Below, piece by piece: positions 25,961 through 33,523 of a stretch of 64,000 bases of DNA. The stretch comes from Chryseobacterium paridis. Lineage in GTDB: Bacteria > Bacteroidota > Bacteroidia > Flavobacteriales > Weeksellaceae. Location of the stretch: the NCBI RefSeq assembly GCF_016595215.1, contig NZ_JAENHK010000010.1, forward strand, positions 620,001 to 684,000. Direction: 5' to 3'. A program made the translations under genes and the position numbers. Numbering within the stretch: position 1 is the stretch's first letter; every line of letters starts with the position of its first letter. The notes under the pieces were generated by a model, which had not been told where the DNA came from, did no database searches, and saw only the letters and a list, made by a program, of their open reading frames with translations.

Positions 25961-26157
25961 TGAGATACTGGTTGGTATTTTTTACAAATTAACAATTTTT
26001 TTTATTCATTTCAAATCGATTCTATATCCAATATCTGATTTTCAAAACAATAATACTATCATTATTCTGATAATAAACTACTATTTAAGTAATTTTTATA
26101 ATACAATAATTCATCGGAACTTTGTCCTGTTAAAATAACAATCAAAAACATAATACA

Positions 26158-27381
26158 ATGAACGAACAAAATGAACTTTCTGTTCCATATAAAACAGAAA
26201 CCAAAAAGATAAGAAAGGGACTTCCCGCAGCACTTTGGGCATTAACGATCAGTGCATTTGGTATAGGAACTACAGAATTTGTAATTGTAGGTCTTTTGCC
26301 TACAGTAGCCGGAGATCTTGGAATATCTATTCCATCTGCTGGATTACTGGTAAGTCTGTATGCAATAGGAGTGGCTATTGGAGCGCCTGTACTGACTGCA
26401 TTAACGGGAAAAGTTCCGCGTAAGACGCTTTTGGTTTCTATTATGATATTATTTGTCATCGGGAATGGTTTAGCTTCCATAGCACCCGGATTTATCACCC
26501 TAATTTTAGCCAGAATTTTAACTGGTTTTGCTCATGGTGTATATTTTTCTATTGGATCTACTATTGCGGCATCTTTGGTTCCTGAAGAAAAAAGGGCAAC
26601 TGCAATTTCCATTATGTTTGCAGGGCTTACTTTGGCTATCGTTACGGGAGTTCCACTTGGAACATTTATCGGACAGCATTTTGGATGGCGTGCTACCTTC
26701 ATCGGAGTTGCTATTTTAGGAATTATCGGCTTACTTGCCAGTATGATCCTTGTCCCAAGTCATTTACAAAACGGGAAAACAGCTTCTTTGCAACAGCAAT
26801 TAAAAGTATTGACTAATAAACGTTTGATTTTTGCTTTTTTAATGACAGCAATGGGATATGGAGGGACTTTTGTAGTTTTCACCTACCTATCACCGATATT
26901 ACAGGAAATTACAGGATTAAAAGAATCCGTCGTAACCCTTATTTTATTGATTTATGGTATAGCGATCGCTTTGGGTAATTTGATTGGTGGAAGACTGGCT
27001 AACAAAAATCCTTTGAAAGCATTATTATGGATGTTTATAGCACAAGGCCTTGTTCTATTTGCCTTTTACTTCACCGTACACAGCCCTGTATTTAGTATCA
27101 TTACATTATTCCTTCTTGGTGCATTATCCTTTGCCAGTGTTCCGGGATTACAGTTATTAGTTGTGCAAATTGCTGAAAAAGAACTTCCGGGAACTGAAGA
27201 TGTGGCATCAGGAATTAATATTGCAGCATTCAACATCGGTATTGCTATCGGATCCTATGCTGGTGGACTGATTGTAACATCATCTTTAGGAATAGGAAGT
27301 ACCCCTTGGATTGGTGCATTATTCCTTGTCATTACAGTATTTATTACATTATATAGCATTCGTCTTGGGAGAAAGCTTTGA
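26158..27381 (+). CDS. MFS efflux transporter (DHA1 family, AraJ-like)
   Basis: A 407-residue inner-membrane transporter with 12 predicted helices. The N-terminal motif TTEFVIVGLLPTVAGDLG and GLLVSLYAIGVAIGAPVL mark the drug:H+ antiporter-1 group near AraJ, PbuE and YdhP, which export sugars, purines or drugs. It is divergent from tetR with a 197-bp gap, has a candidate -7-like GAACTTTG about 40 bp before the start, and is closed by a strong terminator, so it forms a single-gene unit. Confidence 0.88.
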   Translation: MNEQNELSVPYKTETKKIRKGLPAALWALTISAFGIGTTEFVIVGLLPTVAGDLGISIPSAGLLVSLYAIGVAIGAPVLTALTGKVPRKTLLVSIMILFVIGNGLASIAPGFITLILARILTGFAHGVYFSIGSTIAASLVPEEKRATAISIMFAGLTLAIVTGVPLGTFIGQHFGWRATFIGVAILGIIGLLASMILVPSHLQNGKTASLQQQLKVLTNKRLIFAFLMTAMGYGGTFVVFTYLSPILQEITGLKESVVTLILLIYGIAIALGNLIGGRLANKNPLKALLWMFIAQGLVLFAFYFTVHSPVFSIITLFLLGALSFASVPGLQLLVVQIAEKELPGTEDVASGINIAAFNIGIAIGSYAGGLIVTSSLGIGSTPWIGALFLVITVFITLYSIRLGRKL

Positions 27382-27410
27382 AGATAATCTTTATATCATT
27401 TTAAAATATC

Positions 27411-27441
27411 AGACTGTTCAACAAATTGAACAGTCTTTTTT
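27411..27441 (+). terminator. Rho-independent terminator
   Basis: AGACTGTTCAA (27411-27421) pairs with TTGAACAGTCT (27426-27436), followed by a T-rich tract. It ends the MFS gene. Confidence 0.88.
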
Positions 27442-27474
27442 ATACTTTTTAATGAATGCTCCTTGTTATTATAA

Positions 27475-27482
27475 TATATTTG
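27475..27482 (+). promoter_or_regulatory. Candidate -7 element of the nucleosidase gene
   Basis: TATATTTG fits TAnnTTTG, 28 bp before the ATG at 27511; no -33 TTG at normal spacing. Confidence 0.35.
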
Positions 27483-27510
27483 CAACCGTTATTTCTAAAT
27501 TTATTGATCC

Positions 27511-28089
27511 ATGATAACAATCAATTCTGAACACGCCTATTCTATATCAGATGTCCTTTTTGTTTTTGCTCTGGAATCTGAAGCAGCAGATCTTTTTGAT
27601 GACACTGAAAAATTGATCACCGGAATAGGGAAGGTAAACGCAGCTTCTGCACTGACAAAGGAAATTCACTCAAGAAAACCCAAACTTATTATCAACTTAG
27701 GCTCTGCCGGAAGTAAAACTTTTGGTAAAGGAGATATCGTTTGCTGTACAAAGTTTATTCAACGTGATATGGACGTAAGAGGGCTTGGATTTAAAAAATA
27801 TGAAACTCCGTTATCTGGAATCCCACCGGTTTTAGCATATGGATTAAAGATGGATGGGCTGAAAGAGGGTACATGTGGAAGTGGAGATAGCTTTGAAATG
27901 GATCACGTAGAAACGGATTACAATATCGTTGATATGGAGGCCTATCCTTTAGCTTTAATTGCTATGAAAGAGGAAATTCCATTTCTGTGTCTGAAATATA
28001 TTTCTGATGATGCAGGAAGTGACGCAGCAGATGATTGGGCCGTACAGGTACATTTAGCTGCAGAAGCGTTTAAGAAACTCTTATTTTAA
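27511..28089 (+). CDS. Short MTA/SAH nucleosidase-family protein
   Basis: A 192-residue phosphorylase/nucleosidase-fold protein (methylthioadenosine/S-adenosylhomocysteine nucleosidase type). The N-terminal FALESEAADLF aligns with the MTAN AMEEEV segment and keeps the catalytic Glu. GIGKVNAASALT and LIINLGSAGS form the ribose and base pocket, DMEAYPLA matches the ribose-binding DMEA motif, and YISDDAGSDAADDW supplies the catalytic Asp. It is about 40 residues shorter than E. coli MTAN, with the loss in the middle. Substrate is inferred as an adenosine thioether but not certain. Confidence 0.8.
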   Translation: MITINSEHAYSISDVLFVFALESEAADLFDDTEKLITGIGKVNAASALTKEIHSRKPKLIINLGSAGSKTFGKGDIVCCTKFIQRDMDVRGLGFKKYETPLSGIPPVLAYGLKMDGLKEGTCGSGDSFEMDHVETDYNIVDMEAYPLALIAMKEEIPFLCLKYISDDAGSDAADDWAVQVHLAAEAFKKLLF

Positions 28090-28168
28090 AGGTATTGTTA
28101 AAGATCTTGTGATTATAAAATGATCTTTAAATTTTCAAAATATAAGATTATTTATCCTAAAAAATATC

Positions 28169-28223
28169 TAATTTTGTAGACAAGTAAATCAGCTTACCAC
28201 CAGTTCTTTAATGAGCTGGTGGT
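28169..28223 (+). promoter_or_regulatory. Candidate promoter and leader hairpin of the MBL-fold gene
   Basis: TAATTTTG at 28169-28176 fits the -7 consensus. Downstream, ACCACCAG (28196-28203) pairs with CTGGTGGT (28216-28223). The hairpin lies 47 bp before the start at 28271 and is not followed by a good T-run, so a leader structure is as likely as a terminator. Confidence 0.4.
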
Positions 28224-28270
28224 TCTTATTTAAATCAATGATTTAGGGAATAATTAAATTCAGAATACTC

Positions 28271-29167
28271 ATGAAGTCAGAAAATAGTGCATCGGTTAAA
28301 ATTCCGATGGGTGAATTGGATGTTTATATTGTATCAGACGGATATTTTGGAATCGGGAATCCACAACCAATTCTTGCCCCTGAGATAAAAAAGGAAACCG
28401 TTCAACATGCATTAAAAGGGTTGTATTTATCTGAATCCGATTATGAAATTCCTATCAACACACTTTTCATCAAGAAAGGAGATCGTTGTATTTTAATTGA
28501 TACAGGAGAAGGGCACCACGATCCCGTACATGCAGGTTGGTTACAAAACAGTTTGTCAGAAATCGATATTTCTACAGGCGATATTACAGACATTTTGATC
28601 ACTCATGCTCATAGAGATCACATCGGAGGAATAATTACTCAAGATGGTGCAAGAAGATATCCGAATGCTCAATATCATCTTTCTGCTACGGAATATAATT
28701 TCTGGACTTCTGAAGGAAAAGATTTTTCTAAAAGCAAGATGCCATCCTCTTCTTATCCTACAGGAAAAATACAGATCGACACCCTAGAGAGCATTAAAAA
28801 TGATCTTACTCTATTTCAGCCGGGAGATACTTTGTTTTCCTGTATAAAAACAGAAGCTGCACCGGGGCACACTCCAGGTCATATCATCTTTCATGTATTT
28901 TCTGGTGATCAGTCTATTACCCATCTCGTTGATGTCGTTCATTCCTCTTTATTGATTTCGCATCCAGAGTGGGGGACCCAATGGGATGTGAATTTTGAAG
29001 AAGGAGTTGCGACCAGAAACCGTATTTTAGAACATTGTCATACCCATAATACAGTCGTTACTACATGCCATCTTCCATGGCCTGGAATAGGATATATAGG
29101 TAAAACACAAAATGGCTTTCAATGGATTCCTAAAGCGCAATCAGATCCTCATAAAATAAGGATCTGA
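28271..29167 (+). CDS. MBL-fold metallo-hydrolase
   Basis: A 298-residue metallo-beta-lactamase-fold hydrolase. The metal motif THAHRDHIGG places His112, His114, Asp116 and His117. A further His ligand lies in EAAPGHTPGHIIFH and Asp in HLVDVVHS. The GHTPGH pattern is shared with lactonases and glyoxalase-like members. There is no signal peptide, so it is cytosolic. The neighbouring genes do not define a pathway; hydrolysis of a lactone, thioester or related ester is the general prediction. Confidence 0.87.
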   Translation: MKSENSASVKIPMGELDVYIVSDGYFGIGNPQPILAPEIKKETVQHALKGLYLSESDYEIPINTLFIKKGDRCILIDTGEGHHDPVHAGWLQNSLSEIDISTGDITDILITHAHRDHIGGIITQDGARRYPNAQYHLSATEYNFWTSEGKDFSKSKMPSSSYPTGKIQIDTLESIKNDLTLFQPGDTLFSCIKTEAAPGHTPGHIIFHVFSGDQSITHLVDVVHSSLLISHPEWGTQWDVNFEEGVATRNRILEHCHTHNTVVTTCHLPWPGIGYIGKTQNGFQWIPKAQSDPHKIRI

Positions 29168-29183
29168 GAGATTTTAAATGATA

Positions 29184-29642
29184 TTAATTGGAGCTCCAAA
29201 AGCTAGTTGTGCAAAGATTGAGTTCTTTCTCAGCAAGATCTTCTTCATTATTTAAAGCATAAAAAAGGAATTCTGTACAGCCATACACAATAGCTGTCAT
29301 TAAATGTCCCGATAAAGTGGTTTCATTTTTCCAATCCATGGTAGCGTTTAAGGACAATTCTATATTTCCTTCAAATTCTGAAATGCAACCTGAAATATCC
29401 TGAACATCTATGGGATTATTTAAGTGGGTATACAGATATTTTTTTACTGTAGGATCTAAAAAACGAAGAGTCATTTCCTTTACAATGCCTACTCCTGAAA
29501 TTTTTCCGCACTTAATATGTTCATATGTAATGAAATCTTTTAGAGCTTCTATAACGTTAGCCCTGTCCTGAAGCCTTACTATATAGTAATTTTCTATTTT
29601 GTGGGCAGTCCATAGATTGCCGGTAACAATTTGTGAATTCAT
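29184..29642 (-). CDS. PPC (DUF296) domain protein, copy 1
   Basis: A 152-residue protein made of a single PPC/DUF296 domain, the trimeric fold also found in plant AT-hook AHL proteins. Segments EALKDFITYEHIKCGKISGVGIVKEMTLRF and TLSGHLMTAIVYGCTEFLFYAL are diagnostic. In bacteria these stand-alone domains have no firm function. It lies 21 bp downstream of a Crp/Fnr gene and is probably co-transcribed with it. A paralogue lies at 41077-41532. Confidence 0.82.
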   Translation of the reverse strand: MNSQIVTGNLWTAHKIENYYIVRLQDRANVIEALKDFITYEHIKCGKISGVGIVKEMTLRFLDPTVKKYLYTHLNNPIDVQDISGCISEFEGNIELSLNATMDWKNETTLSGHLMTAIVYGCTEFLFYALNNEEDLAEKELNLCTTSFWSSN

Positions 29643-29663
29643 GATGGTTAGTTTTGTTTAAAT

Positions 29664-30257
29664 TTAATAGAAAATTTTTCGGTTCACAATTTTTAAGCTA
29701 TTTTCTTTTTCCATACTTTTAATGACTCTAATTACTGTTTCCACACGTAACCCTGTTAAAGAAGCCAATTGCTGCCTGGTTAAAGGGATTTGAAAGGAAT
29801 AAGGTTCTTTATTATCATCATAAGTTTTAAGATAATCCATCAATAATTTTAGTTTAGAAGCCGGATTTTGGATAGAAAGATTGTAAAGCATAATATATTT
29901 ATAATACATCCGCTCGGCAAGACAATGATGAATATTGGTTGAAATCTCAGGATTTTCCTTCAATAAAATTAAGAATTCAGATTTGGGCAATCTGATGATA
30001 TTGGAAGGAATTAATGCTTCCGCATTCATTGGATAAGGCTTATTGACAAACAAAATGGACTCTCCAAAACTTTGTCCATCTGAAAAAATATTCTGGATGA
30101 ATTCTTTTCCTTCCTCGGTGTAATTATTGAGTTTTATCTTCCCGTCAGCTATCTGATAGTAATAGGTAGAAAATTCTCCCTCACGAAATATGACTTCGTT
30201 TGTTTTATAATTTTTAATTTCTGCCCCGTACGAAAGCAATAGATCTCTATTTATCAT
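29664..30257 (-). CDS. Crp/Fnr family transcriptional regulator (paralogue of the one at 209)
   Basis: A 197-residue regulator strongly similar along its length to the protein at 209-823: both share GKIKLNNYTEEGKEFIQNIF (or a near match) and the HTH LTRQQLASLTGLRVETVIR. It has no Fe-S cysteines. It is co-transcribed with a PPC-domain gene 21 bp downstream. Because the DNA-reading helix is almost identical to that of the first copy, cross-regulation is expected. Ligand unknown. Confidence 0.88.
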   Translation of the reverse strand: MINRDLLLSYGAEIKNYKTNEVIFREGEFSTYYYQIADGKIKLNNYTEEGKEFIQNIFSDGQSFGESILFVNKPYPMNAEALIPSNIIRLPKSEFLILLKENPEISTNIHHCLAERMYYKYIMLYNLSIQNPASKLKLLMDYLKTYDDNKEPYSFQIPLTRQQLASLTGLRVETVIRVIKSMEKENSLKIVNRKIFY

Positions 30258-30834
30258 ATTAATGCCAGTTTATAGATTAAAAATTACACACGAGGTTAAG
30301 TCAGCCCTGGTACAATCTTTTGTTTAGTAAAGAGAAAATAATTTTTGATAAATTCCTAAAAACAACATACCACATCTATACCACTTTTTATTTTTTAGGA
30401 CTTTACAGTAGGAGGTTAAAAGAATAATAAACTGCAAAAAACATTGATTATAATCATAAAAAGTAAGCATCATCTGTATGTACATTTGAATATCACATAC
30501 AAAACCAATGAAATTAAAAAAACAATTAAAGTAGAATTAAGCCTTTTACAGGTGGGCAACCGCGTGGTATCTATGTGGTATTTCAATTGAAGAAAAATTT
30601 AATCATTTTTTCTTTCTTTGTCTTTGTTAAGGCAGACCCAGTTGTAATAGGCATTGAAATTCTAAACAGTAAATTTTGAAAAACTTCAACAGAGATATCC
30701 TACTGTTCATCTTATCAGTGAAATTTTGCTGAAAGTCAAGAATATTGGAGATAATAATAGTAGAAAAAGGATGTAATTCTGCAACATATAATAAAAATAA
30801 TTCTTGCAGACCTTAGCAGAGATGAGAACAAATT
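30258..30834. other. 577-bp intergenic region with two mirrored 18-bp boxes
   Basis: No gene is supported here. At 30367-30384 the sequence reads ATACCACATCTATACCAC, and at 30564-30581 GTGGTATCTATGTGGTAT, which is its reverse complement apart from two central bases. Each box holds two GTGGTAT heptamers at an 11-bp period, so they resemble paired binding sites in opposite orientation about 180 bp apart. The only ATG-started frame near 30508 stops after eight codons. Confidence 0.5.
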
Positions 30835-31176
30835 ATGAAAAACGAAAAACCCGGATTTAATTTAGAAGATTTAACCAAAAAGATTTTTGCTGAAGATGAA
30901 ATTATAGCATTAGCCAAAGAAAATTCACCACGCCTACTCCATAAATTCAGATTAGTTTATCCCGATTTTTTTGAAAAAATAGCCGCTATAAACCCCGATC
31001 TTAAAAATTCGGAGTCTATCTTTTGTATTTACCTGAAACTAAATTTATCTACAAAAGAGATTGCCACGTATACCTTCGTAACTCCAAAGGCCATCCAGAA
31101 CCGGAAAAACAGATTGCGTAAAAAATTGTCCATTCCTTCTGAAGTGGATATTTATAAGTGGTTCAATAATTTATAA
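30835..31176 (+). CDS. Small LuxR-type HTH protein
   Basis: A 113-residue protein whose C-terminal half (about 55-110, SIFCIYLKLNLSTKEIATYTFVTPKAIQNRKNRLRKKL in overlapping parts) is a LuxR/GerE-type helix-turn-helix. It is like the output domain of Bacteroidota TPR-LuxR regulators but lacks the TPR sensor. Either a stand-alone regulator or a remnant. The N-terminal 50 residues match nothing I recognise. A 577-bp non-coding region with mirrored 18-bp boxes lies upstream and may be its target. Confidence 0.65.
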   Translation: MKNEKPGFNLEDLTKKIFAEDEIIALAKENSPRLLHKFRLVYPDFFEKIAAINPDLKNSESIFCIYLKLNLSTKEIATYTFVTPKAIQNRKNRLRKKLSIPSEVDIYKWFNNL

Positions 31177-31182
31177 TTAGTC

Positions 31183-31914
31183 TTAGAGCTGAATGAATGC
31201 TTTATTAAGATCGTGATACAGCAATACTTTCCAATTGTTTTCTTTAGCTTCTTTTTCCCAGGCAATCCTTAATTCCATTGCCTTTCTTCCATCAAAATCA
31301 CTTTTGAATGCAAGATGATATTGTAAGTAAGATTCCTGTGGAAGATCATCAGCTCCGTAAAAAACAATTTCTTCATTTTCTGTGATCCAGAAAACCTGCA
31401 TAAAAGGAGTGTGTCCACCCACTACTTCATAAGAAATTTCATCTGTAATCTGTCCTTTATCATCATTCATCCAAATAATATTGGGCAGCTTAATGAGTTT
31501 TTCTAGGGCATCAAAATCAAAAGAAGGATTTCCTTTATTCTCCATTGCATATTCCAGTTCCCGCTTCTGAATGTATATATCCGCATTGGGAAAAGTAGGT
31601 GAAATCCCATTTTCGGTGTTCTGCACAGCTCCTTCAATATGATCTTTATGCAAATGAGAAAGAAGAACCTTGGTAATCTGACCCGGTTTGATATTCTCTT
31701 TCTCCAGAATTTTATAAATAACGGTTTCTCCTTCTTCATTTTTCCATCCCAAACCAGTATCCAGAATGATACAGTCATTTTGGGTAATGATAAGAAAAGG
31801 TTGTACAGACATTTTTATTCCTTCAGACAGACCCACCTTATCAGTTTTTAAAAGGCTAAAATCTTTAGTGGGACTGGCTACAAAATTGCCTTCTTTTAGA
31901 GGGATAATTTTCAT
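31183..31914 (-). CDS. MBL-fold metallo-hydrolase
   Basis: A 243-residue metallo-beta-lactamase-fold enzyme with LSHLHKDHIEG as metal motif (HxHxDH form), a further His in EVVGGHTPFMQ, Asp in VFYGADDLPQ and a terminal LLYHDL. The layout resembles quorum-quenching lactonases such as AiiA, but the family is broad. No signal peptide. It is convergent with the small HTH gene (6-bp gap) and divergent from a GNAT gene. Substrate unknown. Confidence 0.85.
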   Translation of the reverse strand: MKIIPLKEGNFVASPTKDFSLLKTDKVGLSEGIKMSVQPFLIITQNDCIILDTGLGWKNEEGETVIYKILEKENIKPGQITKVLLSHLHKDHIEGAVQNTENGISPTFPNADIYIQKRELEYAMENKGNPSFDFDALEKLIKLPNIIWMNDDKGQITDEISYEVVGGHTPFMQVFWITENEEIVFYGADDLPQESYLQYHLAFKSDFDGRKAMELRIAWEKEAKENNWKVLLYHDLNKAFIQL

Positions 31915-32070
31915 GTTACAAATTTCCTGATTATTTCTACATTTTGAAAACTTTATTTTTCGATGTCAACTATCGGTAAAACCGATGACGCCCTGAAAGT
32001 ACTTCCAATCTTCGTTATTGTTACAATCTATTTGTAATTTTGTACTATTGGAAATAAATAATTTGTAGAT

Positions 32071-32592
32071 ATGAGCTCAATCATAATCAATAAAGCTTTT
32101 TTAGAAGATCTTGAAATACTTCAGGCTGTTGCGAAAGAAACCTTCATGGAAACTTTTTCTAAGGATAATTCAAAGGAAGAAATGGATAGATATATCGAAA
32201 AGAGTTTCAATAAAGAAAAACTAACAGACGAACTAAAAAATCCAGATTCATTTTTCTTTATTGCCTGGGAGGAAGATCAGCCGATTGGATATTTAAAACT
32301 CAATTCAGGTTCTGCTCAGACAGAGCTTAAGGATGAGTCTGCACTTGAGATCGAGCGTATTTATGTGAAAAGCAGTCATCATGGTAAGAAAGTAGGGCAG
32401 TTGTTGTATGATAAAGCTTTAAACGTAACAAAAGAGCAACAAAAATCCTACATCTGGTTAGGAGTCTGGGAAGAGAATCTAAAGGCAGTCAATTTCTATA
32501 AGAAAAATGGTTTTGTAGAATTTGATAAACATATTTTTCGCCTGGGAAATGATGAACAGACCGATCTTATGATGAAAAAAATCATTGAATAG
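32071..32592 (+). CDS. GNAT-family N-acetyltransferase
   Basis: A 173-residue acetyltransferase with the GNAT fold. Motif A reads IERIYVKSSHHGKKVGQLLYDKAL (the Q/RxxGxG/A acetyl-CoA loop, here HHGKKVG), followed by NVTKEQQKSYIWLGVWEENLKAVNFYKKNGF, shown here in overlapping short pieces of the sequence. It is closest in style to spermidine/spermine or small-molecule acetyltransferases (PaiA-like). A single-gene unit between divergent and convergent neighbours; substrate unknown. Confidence 0.85.
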   Translation: MSSIIINKAFLEDLEILQAVAKETFMETFSKDNSKEEMDRYIEKSFNKEKLTDELKNPDSFFFIAWEEDQPIGYLKLNSGSAQTELKDESALEIERIYVKSSHHGKKVGQLLYDKALNVTKEQQKSYIWLGVWEENLKAVNFYKKNGFVEFDKHIFRLGNDEQTDLMMKKIIE

Positions 32593-32598
32593 AAAACT

Positions 32599-33243
32599 CT
32601 AAATTTCATAAATTTCAGCTGCCGTAAAAACATAAAATTTACCTTTCTTAGGAATATTTTTAGTATCCAGTCCTGTAAATTCACTATAAGCAGGAAGCAA
32701 TAATTGATTTTCAGTTTGTACAAAGCAGGGAAGGCGGATGCTGTTAACCGTAGAGTTGATAACAAACCCAGGGTGAATATGCCCGGTAATTTGAAATTTT
32801 GGATTGGTCTTATCAAAATCATGAATGAAGAGGATATTTCCTAATTCAAACTGATCAGCTTTAAAATCCATGCATAATTTTTCTTCCAATATTGTAGAGA
32901 TCCGATCATGATTTCCTTCAATAAGAAAAAATTTCAAATCAGGATATTGATTCTTCCAGACACAAAATTCATCTACATCAGAATTATTTCCAGCATGAAG
33001 CAGATCTCCCACAATAATAAATTTTTCCGGCTGGAAATAGGCAATGAGAACAGACAATCTTTCAAGATCACTTTTCATCACATGATTGGCCAAAGCAATA
33101 CCATTTTTTCTAAAATGAGCCGTCTTCCCAATATGGAGATCAGACAAGATCAATGCCTTTTCCTTTTCCCAAAATACAGCACGCTGATTGGTTAGGATAA
33201 AGGTTTCAGTGGTAATCGTGATGGCTTTTGTGGCGATGTTCAT
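32599..33243 (-). CDS. pdeM: Ligase-associated DNA repair phosphoesterase PdeM
   Basis: A 214-residue calcineurin-like metallophosphoesterase with the motifs LILSDLHIGK, IVGDLLHAGN, EGNHDRI and GHIHPGF. This is the PdeM type found beside an Lhr-like helicase, an ATP-dependent DNA ligase and an SNM1-like exonuclease in a DNA-damage-response cassette. All four are present here on the minus strand, and this gene is last. It presumably acts on DNA or nucleotide ends; the exact substrate is not established from sequence. A repeat element (33247-33495) separates it from the helicase gene. Confidence 0.9.
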   Translation of the reverse strand: MNIATKAITITTETFILTNQRAVFWEKEKALILSDLHIGKTAHFRKNGIALANHVMKSDLERLSVLIAYFQPEKFIIVGDLLHAGNNSDVDEFCVWKNQYPDLKFFLIEGNHDRISTILEEKLCMDFKADQFELGNILFIHDFDKTNPKFQITGHIHPGFVINSTVNSIRLPCFVQTENQLLLPAYSEFTGLDTKNIPKKGKFYVFTAAEIYEI

Positions 33244-33246
33244 GGG

Positions 33247-33495
33247 AGATTCGAGGTTCGAGTTGCGGGTTTAGGGTTTAGGGTTTAGGAAGTTAGTAAT
33301 TGAATTGTAAGATAGGGATTATATATTATAAGTTGAAAGTTGAAAATTGAAAGTTGAAAGCGGTAGGTAATGGAGGTGCTCAGTTTTTATTTTATGTTTT
33401 TTAATTGATAAAGAATATTGATAATTTAAAATTTATAATTTTTCAAGTTTTCCATTTTCCATTTTACACTTTCCACTTTCAATTTTCAATTATAT
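33247..33495. repeat. Composite inverted intergenic repeat, copy C
   Basis: Begins with AGATTCGAGGTTCGAGTT and three tandem GGTTTAG units (33268-33288). The purine arm AAGTTGAAAGTTGAAAATTG lies near 33331 and the pyrimidine arm (TTTTCCATTTTCCATTTTAC, then CACTTTCCACTTTC) at about 33446-33482. It lies inside the DNA-repair cassette between helicase and PdeM genes of the same strand. Confidence 0.7.
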
Positions 33496-33523
33496 TATTA
33501 TCCTGCAAATTCATAACTCACAA

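Noticed and set aside
27311..27514. 67-codon frame across the MFS gene end
   Set aside because: It overlaps the real gene in another frame and its terminator hairpin.
30508..30534. Possible peptide start (MKLKKQLK) in the 577-bp region
   Set aside because: The frame closes after eight codons, so it is not a leader peptide or precursor that I can support.
33268..33288. Telomere-like GGTTTAG triplet repeat
   Set aside because: Only three units, part of a composite intergenic repeat; no telomere or plasmid end is suggested.
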